Notes: generated by a model from the letters alone, not told the origin. A stretch of 64,000 bases of DNA from Pseudarthrobacter psychrotolerans (GCF_009911795.1 NZ_CP047898.1:4650001-4714000); one strand, 5' to 3'. Shown: positions 18,533 through 27,625, counted from the stretch's first letter. Translations and numbers: made by a program.

Positions 18533-19858
18533 TCAAGAAGGACCGTACTTCGCGTCCACATGAACCACCTGCCGGCCCGCACGCTGCAGCAGGCTCGCCG
18601 CTACCCCGGATCGGTATCCCGTGGCGCAGTGCACCCACACCGTGCCCGCCGGAATCTCGGCCATCCGCGCCAGCAGGTCATGCAGCGGGATGTTCACCGC
18701 CCCGGCGAGGTGGCCGGCGTCGTACTCATCCGTCCGGCGGACATCGAGCACCACGTCCACGGGTCCGCGCCCGTGCAGCATTTCGTCCCAGCCCACACGC
18801 GGATAATGCACGACGGCGGTGCCCGGGGCGAGTGCCGACGGGTCCGTTCCGAGGGCGGCGTCGGGGGAGTCAATGCCGATGCGGGAGAGGTCCCGGATGG
18901 CCTTTGCGACGTCGTCCTCTGATCCCACCAACGTCAGTTTTTGGTTCCACGGCAGGACCCAGCCCAGGTAGGCGGTGAAGCTGGAGCCGCGGCCGTATTC
19001 GAAGCTCACCGAGCCCTGCAGGTGGCTACGGGCAAAGGCCACCCGGTGGCGCAGGTCCACCACCCATTCGCCGTCCGCGAGCCGGCGGCTGAGTTCCTCC
19101 GGATCCACGGACTCCGGCACGGTGAGGTCCGCCTGGCCTGGACCCTGCCGATTCGCCGGGGCCATGTGGGCGTAGTAGTACGGATAGGCCGTCAGGTTGC
19201 TGATGAGCTCCCGCACAAAGTGGTCCTCATCGGTGTCCGTGAACGCGTGGTTGGTTTCCTGCTGCTCGGCGAGGGTGGACGAGTGGGCGCCCGACGCAGG
19301 CCCGGATGAACAGAACGAGCCGAACCCGTGCGTGGGGTAGAGGGCAGCATCCGGCCTGGCCTGGGCGGCCAGGCGCCGGACCGAGGAGTACTGGGCACGG
19401 GTGAGCCGTTCGGTGTCCTCGCCGCTGACCAGATCAGTCCGGCCCACCGACCCGTAAAGCAGGCTGCCGCCCGAGAACACCGCCTGCTCCCCGCCGTCGC
19501 TGACCACATAGCTCAGGTGGTGGTGCGTGTGGCCCGGCGTGGCCACGGCCATCACGGTGAGCCGGCCCACCTGGACCGTGCCGCCGTCGGCTATTGGTGT
19601 GCGCTCAAATTCGACGTCGTCGTGTGCGCTGACGAGATACGTGGCACCGTGCGCGCGGGCGAGGATGAGCCCGCCGGTGAGGTAGTCGTTGTGCAGGTGC
19701 GTTTCGGCAACGTGGGTGATGCGGACGCCGGCTTCCGCCGCAGCGGCTTCTACCCGGTCCGTGTCCCGCTGCGGATCGATGACCAGCGCCACCTCGCCGT
19801 CGTGGACCACGTAGCTGCGGTCCCCGAGCGGCCTCGTTTCGATGACAACAACATCCAT
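18533..19858 (-). CDS. MBL-fold hydrolase with two rhodanese domains (CstB/persulfide dioxygenase type)
   Basis: The N-terminal metallo-beta-lactamase domain (1-230) has ETHLHNDYLTGG, a GHTHHHLSY site, FSGGSLLYGSVGRTD and PTHGFGS, matching persulfide-dioxygenase/CstB-like enzymes rather than classical lactamases. The third residue of the HxHxDH motif is Tyr, as in many of these fusions. A first rhodanese domain (about 250-330) lacks an active cysteine; the second (about 355-440) has an active loop VHCATGYRSG. The expected role is oxidation and transfer of persulfide sulfur in sulfide homeostasis. It sits alone between signalling genes; no CsoR-type regulator is adjacent. Confidence 0.9.
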   Translation of the reverse strand: MDVVVIETRPLGDRSYVVHDGEVALVIDPQRDTDRVEAAAAEAGVRITHVAETHLHNDYLTGGLILARAHGATYLVSAHDDVEFERTPIADGGTVQVGRLTVMAVATPGHTHHHLSYVVSDGGEQAVFSGGSLLYGSVGRTDLVSGEDTERLTRAQYSSVRRLAAQARPDAALYPTHGFGSFCSSGPASGAHSSTLAEQQETNHAFTDTDEDHFVRELISNLTAYPYYYAHMAPANRQGPGQADLTVPESVDPEELSRRLADGEWVVDLRHRVAFARSHLQGSVSFEYGRGSSFTAYLGWVLPWNQKLTLVGSEDDVAKAIRDLSRIGIDSPDAALGTDPSALAPGTAVVHYPRVGWDEMLHGRGPVDVVLDVRRTDEYDAGHLAGAVNIPLHDLLARMAEIPAGTVWVHCATGYRSGVAASLLQRAGRQVVHVDAKYGPS

Positions 19859-19895
19859 AGTTTCATTGTCCTCGCGCAGCCCGATGTTGGCGCGG

Positions 19896-22037
19896 TCAGC
19901 CGGTCCTTGGCCGCCGGGCCGCCAAGGCTGCCAGGGCGTCTTCCGCCTGCCGGCCGGCCCGCTCCAGCCGGTGGCCGGACTCCGGCAGCGAGAACAGGTA
20001 CCCCTGCAGCGAATCGCAATCCAGTGCGGTCAGGTAGTCCGCCTGCACGGCCGTTTCGACACCTTCGGCGGTGACGGTCAGGCCCAGGCTGTGGGCCATG
20101 TTGATCATGGAGCTGAGGATGGGCAGGCGTTCCTGTCCCGTCCGCACCATGGACACAAACGTCCGGTCGATTTTCACTATGTCCACCGGCAGGTCCTGCA
20201 GCCGGCCCAGCGAGGAATAACCCGTGCCGAAGTCATCCAGCGCCACCCGAACGCCGGCCTCGCGCAGGCTGCTGAGCTGCCGGATCAGCCCGCAGCCAGG
20301 ATCGAAAAAGACACTCTCTGTGACTTCCAGGACCAGCTGGTAGGCGCCCACACCGCAGGCGGCGGCCAGGCGGAGGACGCCGTCGGCAAAGGCCGGTTCC
20401 TGCAGCTGCACGCCGGACACGTTGACCGCGAGCGACCGCGACGGGTCCTCGCGCAGCCACGGCGCCAGCTGCACCAGGCTGAGCCCCATCACCTCGTTGC
20501 CGATTTCGCTGATCAGGCCGCTGCGCTCCGCCATCGGGATAAAGACCGACGGCGGGATGCGCTCGCCGTTGTGGTCCCACCGCGCCAGCGCCTCGAACTG
20601 GACCGTTTGCCCGATCCGCGGGGAGACAATCGGCTGGAAGGCCACGCTGATCTCGCCGCGGGTGACGGCGAGCTGCAGTCCCGCTTCCATCTCCGTGCGC
20701 TGCACCAGGGCAGTCATCATGTCCGGATGGAAGCGCAGGAAGCGGTTCTTGCCGGCAGCCTTGGCCGCGTACATGGCGATGTCCGCCTCACGGAGCAATT
20801 CGGAAGCGACCATCGCCTCCTTAGCGATGGAGGCGAGACCCAGGCTCAGGCTCGGCCGCAGCACGGTGCCGTTGATGGTCACGGGCACATGCAGGCAGCG
20901 CACGATGCACGCCGCTATGGCGTCGGCGTCGGGGCAGGCCGTCAACAGCACCACAAACTCGTCGCCCCCGAGGCGGGCCACCACGTCCGCGTTGGGGACG
21001 CAGCCGCGCAGCCGGCGTGCCACTTCCACCAGCATGTCATCGCCTGCCAGGTGCCCCAGGATGTCGTTGACTTCCTTGAAATCGTCCAGGTCAATGAGCA
21101 GGACATCGACGGTCTTGAGGTGTGGTTCGGTGAGCGCCGCATTGAGCGACTGGTTGAATACTGCCCGGTTGGCCAGTCCGGTCAGCGGATCCTGGAACGC
21201 AAGGGCTCTCAGCTGTTCGGCCTGGGCCGCCAGGTCAGTCAGGGCCTGCTCGGTCTGCTCCTGCGCCTGCCGGCGCGGGGTGACGTCCCGGAAGCTCCAC
21301 ACCCGGCCCGCGATCCTCTCGCCCACGCGTTGGGGCCGGGAATACCGTTCGAAGGTCCGGCCGTCCCTGAAGTCCAGCACGTCGTGGCTTTCGGCCCCCG
21401 GGTTCTCCGCAACTTCAGTGAGCCGGGCCATAAACGCCTCCGGATTCGCGACCTGGGAGATGATCAGCCGCATGACCGGTTCTTCGCTGTCGCCGTCCAG
21501 AAACTCGGGCGGGATGGCCCACATTTTCAGGAACTGGTCATTGAACCCGGCAACACTGCCGTCGGAGCTGATCACCAGGATGCCGTCCGCGGTGGATTCC
21601 AGCGTGGCCGTCAGCAGGGACATGGCCTCGCGAAGGTCGGCGTCAGCACTCTTGCGATGTTCCGTGTTCCTGACCGAAACCAGCAAAACCTGCGAGCCGC
21701 CGTGGTCCAGCAGTGAGACTGCCACTTCTGCCGCGAACTCCGTGCCGTCCCGGTGCAGTCCGTAGACTTCCTGCGGCGCCAACGGTTCATCGGGCTGCGC
21801 CTGCAGGTGCTCCTGGAGCAGCCGCGTTTCGTTCCGGAACCCCTCCGACAGGAGCAGCCAGTGGTCGCTGCCGATCAGCTCAGCGCGGGTGTACCCGAAC
21901 AGCCTGATGCAGGCCGCGTTGGCCATTTTTATGGTGCCGTCTGCGTTGACCGCCAAGAGCGCGTCCGGGCTTGCATCAAGAAACGCGCCGAAATTCGACG
22001 CGCTCAAAGCCTTGCTCTGCCGCCTGGAACCCCCCAT
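19896..22037 (-). CDS. PAS-GGDEF-EAL c-di-GMP turnover protein
   Basis: This 713-residue cytoplasmic protein contains two PAS domains (about 15-125 and 135-255), a GGDEF domain with intact LGGDEF loop (about 280-440), and an EAL domain (about 450-700) with FEALARW, NVSGVQL, EVTESVF, DDFGTGYSSL, KIDRTFV and EGVE, the residues needed for metal binding and phosphodiesterase activity. Both enzymatic halves therefore look competent, and net activity cannot be predicted. No membrane segment is present, so PAS domains are the likely sensors. It lies close to the kinase-cyclase operon, giving a local c-di-GMP block. Confidence 0.95.
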   Translation of the reverse strand: MGGSRRQSKALSASNFGAFLDASPDALLAVNADGTIKMANAACIRLFGYTRAELIGSDHWLLLSEGFRNETRLLQEHLQAQPDEPLAPQEVYGLHRDGTEFAAEVAVSLLDHGGSQVLLVSVRNTEHRKSADADLREAMSLLTATLESTADGILVISSDGSVAGFNDQFLKMWAIPPEFLDGDSEEPVMRLIISQVANPEAFMARLTEVAENPGAESHDVLDFRDGRTFERYSRPQRVGERIAGRVWSFRDVTPRRQAQEQTEQALTDLAAQAEQLRALAFQDPLTGLANRAVFNQSLNAALTEPHLKTVDVLLIDLDDFKEVNDILGHLAGDDMLVEVARRLRGCVPNADVVARLGGDEFVVLLTACPDADAIAACIVRCLHVPVTINGTVLRPSLSLGLASIAKEAMVASELLREADIAMYAAKAAGKNRFLRFHPDMMTALVQRTEMEAGLQLAVTRGEISVAFQPIVSPRIGQTVQFEALARWDHNGERIPPSVFIPMAERSGLISEIGNEVMGLSLVQLAPWLREDPSRSLAVNVSGVQLQEPAFADGVLRLAAACGVGAYQLVLEVTESVFFDPGCGLIRQLSSLREAGVRVALDDFGTGYSSLGRLQDLPVDIVKIDRTFVSMVRTGQERLPILSSMINMAHSLGLTVTAEGVETAVQADYLTALDCDSLQGYLFSLPESGHRLERAGRQAEDALAALAARRPRTG

Positions 22038-22170
22038 GAGCTACCACCCCCACGCACATCATAAAGTGCAGGTTGTGATCGCGGTACGAAAATGTGTGAC
22101 TTTTGGGCGGCCCCTGGGAAGGGAGGCCCGGAAATTCGCGCTTCTGCTGAAACGCGGCGGTGGAAACGGG

Positions 22171-23558
22171 CTAAGAGTTACGCATTCCCGTCAGGCCGGC
22201 CCCGGCAACCTGACCCGCAGAGGCAGCGGTGCCCAGCCCGCGGACCACCCAGCCCTCCGCCTGCCAGGCAGCGGCGTCGAGCACGTTCCTGGCGTCCAGG
22301 ATCACGCGCCGCCGGACCAAATCTCCGGTAACGGCAGGGCTCAGGCGCTGGTACTCGTCCCACTCGGTCAGTAGGAGGACCAGCTCCGCGCCCTCCAAAG
22401 CCCTCGACGTGGAGGCCTCAAACCGCAGTTGCGGATACCGCAGCCATGCGTGGTTCACGGCCTTCGGATCAGTCACGGTCACGTGCGCGCCGGCGGCTGC
22501 CAGCCGGGCTGCGACGTCCAGGGCGGGGGAGTCGCGGATGTCATCGGTCTCCGGTTTGAAGGAAGCTCCGAGGATGGTGATCGCGCGTCCGGCGAGCCCG
22601 CCGCCGCACAGTTCCGCGGCCAGGGCCACTGTCCGGGTCCGTTGGCGGACGTTGATCGCATCCACCACGCCCATCCAGTCGTTGACCGGGTCCACGCCCA
22701 GCGCGGCAGCCTGACTGCGGAGGCTGCGGATGTCCTTGGGCAGGCACCCGCCGCCGAAGCCCAGCCCGCATGCATATAGCGGTTGCCGATCCTCGGGTCC
22801 ATGCCCATGGCCTCGCTGAGTTCGGCCACGTCCGCGCCGGACGCGTCGCACAGTTCGGAGATGGCGTTGATGAAGCTGACCTTGGTGGCCAGGAACGCGT
22901 TGGCGGCCGACTTAATCAGCTCCGCCGTGGCAAAGGAGCACACCAGGCGTGGAATGCCGGCGTTCAGCAGCGGCTCATAAACGGCATCCAGCGCAGCCGT
23001 CACCGCACGCGGCGCGCCCGTTTTGGGGTTGAAGGCCGCGGCCCGCCCGCCCGCCACGCCGTACACCAGCCGGTCCGGCACCAGCGAGTCCTTCACCGCG
23101 GTGCCCTGGCGCAGGAATTCCGGGTTCCAGCCCAGCTGCACATCCTGCCGCGCCGCGAGAACACCATGGAGCATGTCAACCGTGCCCACGGGCACCGTTG
23201 ATTTACCGACGACGACGGCGCCCCTCGCCAGGTGCGGGAGCAGCGCCCCGGTGGCGGCGACGAGGAAGGTGAGGTCGGCGCCGTCGGACGTCTTGGACTG
23301 CGGCGTCCCGACGCACAGGAAGTGGACCTGGGCGCCGGCGGCAGCGGCGACGTCGGTGGAGAACGTGAGGCGGCCGGTGCTGCGTCCGTCCCGGAGCAGT
23401 TCGTCCAGGCCGGGTTCGAAGAAGGGGGCCAATCCGCGGCCCAGCTGGTCCACCTTCGCGGCGTCCACATCGATGCCCACCACGGTGTGGCCCATGGACG
23501 CGAGCGTGGCGGCGTGCACCGCGCCGAGGTAGCCGCAGCCGATCACCGAAATTTTCAC
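22171..23558 (-). pseudogene. ugd: UDP-glucose 6-dehydrogenase, frameshifted as read
   Basis: The enzyme oxidises UDP-glucose to UDP-glucuronate with NAD. From 23558 the frame reads MKISVIGCGYLGAVHAATLA, GTPQSKTSDGADLTF, STVPVGT, NPEFLRQG and then RIGNRYMHAG. The family then requires LGFGGGCLPKD, which is present but in another frame that continues to 22171. One G (plus strand) is missing at about 22764. Restoring it gives a normal 462-residue enzyme with the catalytic Cys of GGGCLPKD and a normal C-terminal domain (SFKPETDDIRDSPA). The ATG overlaps the stop of the upstream glycosyltransferase. Sequence error or a real recent mutation are both possible; error is favoured by similar lesions nearby. 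Confidence 0.9.
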
Positions 23559-24817
23559 AGGGACACTCCACTCTTGGTTTCGCTACGCTCAACCACCGGG
23601 CGGCGGGGGCTCTTGGTTTCTCCCCACCCGCGCCCTAACCTCGCAGGCTCGGCCAGGAAACCCGGCGGGCGTGGGCCCAGCTCAAGCACCGGTTCGCCGG
23701 TGATTACGGACCGGTAGTGACGCACCAGTTCGGCGCTGAGCACAGGCCACGTCCGGTCCTGGACCGAGGCGTGCGCTGCCGTGGCGAACGCGCGGCGCTT
23801 GGCGTCGTCGCCCATCAGGTCCATGACATGCGCACGCAGCCCGGCCAGGTCGCCGGGCCTGTACAGCCAGCCCGTGCGGGAGTTTTCCACCAGGTCCAGG
23901 GGCCCGCCGCGGCCGGTGGCCACCACCGGCACCCCCGATGCCATGGCCTCCTGGATGGTCTGGCAGAACGTCTCAAACTCGCCGGGATGGACAAAAAGGT
24001 CGAAGGACGCCACCGCTTTCGCCAGCTCCTCACCGCCGAGGAACCCGGTGAAAACGGCGTCCGGCAGGGCTTCCTGCAGGGCGGACTTTTGGGGTCCGTC
24101 GCCCACGATCACCAGCCTGGTGTTCGGGACGTTGGCGAGGGCAGCGAGGTCCTCCACCTGTTTTTCGATGGCGAGCCGGCCGACGTAGCCGATGATCCGC
24201 TCACTGCCGGGGGCAACCGTTGCCCGCCACCCGGCGTCGCGCTTTTCCGGTGAGAACCGCGCGGTATCCACACCGCGCCGCCACATGCCCACCCGTGGAA
24301 TCCCGCGGCCGCGCAACTGGTTCAGCGCGAAGGTGGACGGTACCAGGGTCCGGGTGGCCAGCAGGTGGATGTTCTCCACCCGGTTCCACGCCCAGTTCTC
24401 CAGGAACGGCACGCCGTAGCGGGCGGCGTAGCTGGGAACCTCGGTCTGGTAGATGGCTATGGTGGGGATCCGCAACTGGTGCGCGGCCTGCGCGGCCCGC
24501 CAGCCCAGGACAAACGGTGACGCCAGGTGCACGACGTCGGGTGCGTAGTCGGCAAGGATTCGCTTGACCCGGTACACACCGCCCATCGCCACTCGCACGT
24601 TGGTGTAGCCTGCCAGCGGAACGGCAGGAAGCCGGTGCACCGTCGCGCCGTGGACCACCTCGGCGGGTCCCGCGAACTCGGCGACCGCATGGGTGGACGG
24701 GGCGATGACCAGGACGTCGTGGCCCTGGTCCTCCAGGTGTTCAAGCACCCTCAGGATGGAATGGGTCACCCCGTTCATCAGCGGCAGGAATGACTCGGCA
24801 ACAATTGCGATCCTCAC
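23555..24817 (-). CDS. Glycosyltransferase family 4 (mannosyltransferase-like)
   Basis: This 420-residue GT-B enzyme resembles actinobacterial GDP-mannose-dependent alpha-mannosyltransferases that build glycolipids or polysaccharide: the start RIAIVAESFLPLMNGVTHS, HLASPFVLGWRAA, IYQTEVPSYA, the GYVGRLAIEKQVEDL donor loop, and the GEFETFCQTIQEAMASGVPVVA motif with the conserved E-x7-E. It starts at GTG. The last ~44 residues do not belong to the family; they are translated from the dispersed repeat at 23583-23692 (for example VVERSETK). The stop overlaps the start of ugd, so the pair forms a nucleotide-sugar/glycosyl transfer unit. Confidence 0.9.
   Translation of the reverse strand: MRIAIVAESFLPLMNGVTHSILRVLEHLEDQGHDVLVIAPSTHAVAEFAGPAEVVHGATVHRLPAVPLAGYTNVRVAMGGVYRVKRILADYAPDVVHLASPFVLGWRAAQAAHQLRIPTIAIYQTEVPSYAARYGVPFLENWAWNRVENIHLLATRTLVPSTFALNQLRGRGIPRVGMWRRGVDTARFSPEKRDAGWRATVAPGSERIIGYVGRLAIEKQVEDLAALANVPNTRLVIVGDGPQKSALQEALPDAVFTGFLGGEELAKAVASFDLFVHPGEFETFCQTIQEAMASGVPVVATGRGGPLDLVENSRTGWLYRPGDLAGLRAHVMDLMGDDAKRRAFATAAHASVQDRTWPVLSAELVRHYRSVITGEPVLELGPRPPGFLAEPARLGRGWGETKSPRRPVVERSETKSGVSL
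23583..23692. repeat. Dispersed repeat, copy 2, inside glycosyltransferase 3' end
   Basis: Positions 23615-23692 match 3181-3261 in the same order of blocks. A CGCTACGCTCAACCACCGGG unit precedes it at 23581-23600. On the minus strand the element is read through in frame and supplies the C-terminal tail of the glycosyltransferase. Confidence 0.75.
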
Positions 24818-24905
24818 CCCTCCACGGTGGGCGCGGCGCCTGTCGGCGCGGGGTCGCCCGGGTTGAGTAGAGGGAAAGGTTGGGTGAACAGATCAGGGCC
24901 TGGGG

Positions 24906-25154
24906 TCAGCGGTCTTCGCCGTGCCGCAGCACGTCCGGGAGTTCGTCCACATAGACCGTTTGCGGCGGCTCGAAATAGATGACCAGCACTTCGTCACCGA
25001 CTGCGAAGACGCTCGTCTTGTCGAAGGGGTGGGCGTGGAACGCGTTGGTGCCGCCCAGGTAGGGCAGCATGACCTCGCCGAGGGTTCCGGGCCCAATGCG
25101 CCCGGTCACGCGGCCGATCCTGCCGGTAAGGCTCCGGTCAACGTCTTTATGCAT
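24906..25154 (-). CDS. Small NfeD-like (OB-fold) partner of flotillin
   Basis: This 82-residue protein has a strand-rich pattern (GRIGRVTGRIGPGTLGEVML, then FAVGDEVLVIYFEPPQTVYV) typical of the soluble OB-fold domain of NfeD-type proteins, which often accompany flotillins. Its ATG lies inside the end of the flotillin gene (8-base overlap, ATGCATAA), so it is translationally coupled. There is no membrane helix, unlike full NfeD proteins, so it would be a cytoplasmic or peripheral partner. The assignment rests on short sequence and on neighbourhood. Confidence 0.7.
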   Translation of the reverse strand: MHKDVDRSLTGRIGRVTGRIGPGTLGEVMLPYLGGTNAFHAHPFDKTSVFAVGDEVLVIYFEPPQTVYVDELPDVLRHGEDR

Positions 25155-26508
25155 CGGGGGCTTTCGCGGGGGGCTTACCTTCCCGGCTGTTCTTCAGTGC
25201 CGAGGACAAAGCAGGAAGGTAGTCGCCCACCTGGGCCAGGATGCCGCCCAGCATCTTGTTGACGCCCTCGGCGCCGTTCAGCACGGTCAACTGGCCCACG
25301 TGGGAGAAAGGCTCGGCCGCTGCGGCGATGATGGCCGGCATGTTTTCGGCCAGCTGCTGCGAAATGACAGCGTCCTGGTTGGTCCCGAGTGCTTCGGCCC
25401 GCGCCTTGATGCCGTCGGCCTCGGCCAGCGCCTTGGCCTTGATGGCGGAGGCCGTGGCGTCACCGCGGGCCCTGGTGGCAGCAGCTTCGGCTTCGCCGGT
25501 GACCTTCGTGGCTCCGGCCGCGGCCGCCGCGGCCGTGGCGTTCGCCTGCGCCGTCAGTTCCGTTCGGCGGGCGTTGGCCTGGGCTTCGAGCTCGGTGCGG
25601 CGGGCCAGCGCTTCGGCGGCGCTGATGTCGGCCGCCTTCTGGCCTTCCGCGTCAGTGCGCTTGGCATATGCCTTGGCGTCGGCCGGCTTCCGGACCGTGG
25701 TCTGGAGCTTCTGCTCTTCCCGGTCTGCCTCCAGCTTGGCCACTTCCGTTTCCTGGACCACCACATGCTGCCGCGCCGTCGCATCCGCCAGCGGTCCGGC
25801 CTGGGCGGCCTCGGCTTTGGCCCGCTCGGCGTTCGCCGTCGCAACCGACTGCCGGATGGCCGAAATGCTCTGTGCGTCCGCGATCAGGGCGGCCGCCTCG
25901 GCTTCCTTCTCGGCCGCCTCACGGTTCCGCGTGGCCTCGGCGACGCGGGCCTCCATTTTGACCTGGGCGATATGGGGCTTGGCGATGTTCTCGATGTAGC
26001 CCGTGGGGTCCTGCAGGTCCTTGATCTGCAACGAATCTACCACCAGCCCCAGCTTCTCCATTTCCACTCCGCTGGCGCTGCGGACCTGGGAGCCGAGTTT
26101 GTCCCGCTCGCGGATGATCTCTTCCATGGTCATGCTGCCAATGATCGACCGCAGGTGGCCCTCAAAGACGTTGTAAACCTGGCTTTCCATTTTGGGCTGC
26201 TGCCCCAGGAAACGCCTGGCAGCATTTGCGATAAACGGCGGCGCGTCACCGATTTTGTAAATTACCACGCCTTCCACAATCACCTGGATGCCCTGCGAGG
26301 TCACACAGGAAACCTTTAGCTCCGTTTCATTCAGCGTCAGGGAAAGCGTGCGCACGGTCTGCAGTCCCGGAAATACCAGGGCGCCCTTTCCGGTGACAAT
26401 CTTAAAGTCCATACCGGCCCGCGTTTCCAGGGTTCCACGGGTCAGGCCGGAGATGATCAGGGCCTCATTGGGCTCCGCCACTTTCCACATCAGTTTGATG
26501 GCCCCCAC
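25147..26508 (-). CDS. Flotillin-like SPFH protein (as-read frame lacks its membrane anchor)
   Basis: Flotillins scaffold membrane microdomains. The as-read frame starts at a GTG and gives VAEPNEALIISGLTRG, the SPFH domain (to about residue 180) and an Ala/Glu-rich coiled coil (about 190-380: EAEAAALIADAQ, ADREEQKLQ, AEAAATRARGDA). A normal flotillin begins with a hydrophobic helix. That helix (from an ATG at 26579) is present immediately upstream in another frame and joins exactly if one base is added to the five-base C run at 26502-26506. The intact gene would thus be 25147-26579, about 477 residues, with AAAGGA before its ATG. The NfeD-like gene follows with overlap. Confidence 0.9.
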   Translation of the reverse strand: MGAIKLMWKVAEPNEALIISGLTRGTLETRAGMDFKIVTGKGALVFPGLQTVRTLSLTLNETELKVSCVTSQGIQVIVEGVVIYKIGDAPPFIANAARRFLGQQPKMESQVYNVFEGHLRSIIGSMTMEEIIRERDKLGSQVRSASGVEMEKLGLVVDSLQIKDLQDPTGYIENIAKPHIAQVKMEARVAEATRNREAAEKEAEAAALIADAQSISAIRQSVATANAERAKAEAAQAGPLADATARQHVVVQETEVAKLEADREEQKLQTTVRKPADAKAYAKRTDAEGQKAADISAAEALARRTELEAQANARRTELTAQANATAAAAAAGATKVTGEAEAAATRARGDATASAIKAKALAEADGIKARAEALGTNQDAVISQQLAENMPAIIAAAAEPFSHVGQLTVLNGAEGVNKMLGGILAQVGDYLPALSSALKNSREGKPPAKAPDA

Positions 26509-26579
26509 ACAACGCCGACCACCAGTATTGCCCCGATAATCGCGGCAAGAAGCGGGAAGAATGCTGATAGATCCGGCAT
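26490..26579 (-). pseudogene. N-terminal membrane helix of the flotillin, out of frame
   Basis: The frame from 26579 encodes MPDLSAFFPLLAAIIGAILVV, a single transmembrane anchor, then GVVWG, and hits a stop at 26490. It overlaps the flotillin GTG by 19 bases. The ribosome site AAAGGA lies 8 bases before the ATG. It is almost certainly the start of the flotillin gene separated by a one-base loss. Confidence 0.75.
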
Positions 26580-26641
26580 GACGGGGTCCTTTCGCGCGTG
26601 CGGAACAGGCCTCTCAGGAAAGCCCCAATAATGGCAGCTGC

Positions 26642-27625
26642 TCAGGCCCTGCCGGTATTGCGTGACTCCAATTCCGGCCAGCTGAAGCTGTTGTAGACAG
26701 TCTGGTTGGCGCCTGCCCAAGAGTCCAGAGCGCGGGCTGCTTGATTATTTTCCGAGGATTTCGCGGGCAACCCGCTGGGCCTCGATCTCCTCGGGGCAAC
26801 GGTGGTTCCGCGGAGGAAACCGGCGGTGGCCATGATTTGCCGCAGCTCGGCTTCCGTGCGCGGCGGGGTCACCCCGTGGTGGGCCATGGCGTGGCAGTTG
26901 GCGCAGAGCGGAACCAGGTCCGTGAGCGGATCCAGCTGGTAGCCGCCGCCGAGTTGGGCCGCCGGCACCACATGGTGGACGTCGATGAAGTCTTTGCCGA
27001 GCTCCCCGTACGCCAGCTCGAAGGAGAACCCGCAGGCCGCGCAGTTGGTGCCGCGGTGCGCGATGCAGGCCCGCCGCGCCACGGGGTCGTGCTCGTAGCG
27101 GTTGGCGGTGACGCGCACGACGGCGGTCTCGGGGTACGTGCCGGGCACCGGTTGGGTTGGGTCCGGTCCTTGCTCCGGCCCGTGAGTGGCCCAGAGTGCC
27201 CGGATCGAGGCTTCGTCGCGGGACTCAAGCGCCATGCCTTCGGTATCGGCACTGTCCCACGCGACGCCGGGCACCGCTTCGGCGAGGACCGCGGCAGGCA
27301 CCTGATCGCCCAGGGGAAGGAGGGCATCGAACGCCACCTGCACGATGAATTCAGGCTGCTCCGGGTTGGACGTGGACTCCGGCTGGTGCGGCTGATCCGG
27401 TTGGTCCGGGGACTCGGGCTGCTCGGAGAGGACCACGCCATGGCCGATCAGGCCGGGACCCTGCGGCCCCAGCAAGAGCAACCACACGTCCGTGCCGGCG
27501 GCAACGCTCTGGCCCGGGTTCCAGGGCTCCAGGTGCAGGCCGGTCACCGCCACCTGTTCAACAACAGCCGCGTAGTTCCAGCGGTTCCAGCGGGCCGGGT
27601 CCCAGCCCAGGATGATGGCGCTCAT
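26642..27625 (-). CDS. HNH endonuclease domain protein
   Basis: The C-terminal part carries an HNH nuclease: CAACGFSF, then IDVHHVVPAAQLGG, DLVPLCANCHAMAHH, with the His, Asn and His of the ββα-metal fold and two CxxC zinc pairs. The N-terminal 150 residues (SAIILGWDPARWNRW, EPWNPGQSV) are an uncharacterised region found with such nucleases; it contains a Gln/Pro/Ser stretch. It starts at MSAIILG (27625). The as-read end (RRSRPSGLPAKSS onward) looks non-native: adding one base to the G run at 26793-26796 would give EEIEAQRVAREILGK and a stop at 26745. Host-defence or mobile-element roles are possible but unsupported here. Confidence 0.85.
   Translation of the reverse strand: MSAIILGWDPARWNRWNYAAVVEQVAVTGLHLEPWNPGQSVAAGTDVWLLLLGPQGPGLIGHGVVLSEQPESPDQPDQPHQPESTSNPEQPEFIVQVAFDALLPLGDQVPAAVLAEAVPGVAWDSADTEGMALESRDEASIRALWATHGPEQGPDPTQPVPGTYPETAVVRVTANRYEHDPVARRACIAHRGTNCAACGFSFELAYGELGKDFIDVHHVVPAAQLGGGYQLDPLTDLVPLCANCHAMAHHGVTPPRTEAELRQIMATAGFLRGTTVAPRRSRPSGLPAKSSENNQAARALDSWAGANQTVYNSFSWPELESRNTGRA

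Noticed and set aside
25147..26579. Programmed ribosomal frameshift in the flotillin gene
   Set aside because: A run of five Gs without a stimulatory structure, in a segment with three other similar losses, is better explained by sequence error.
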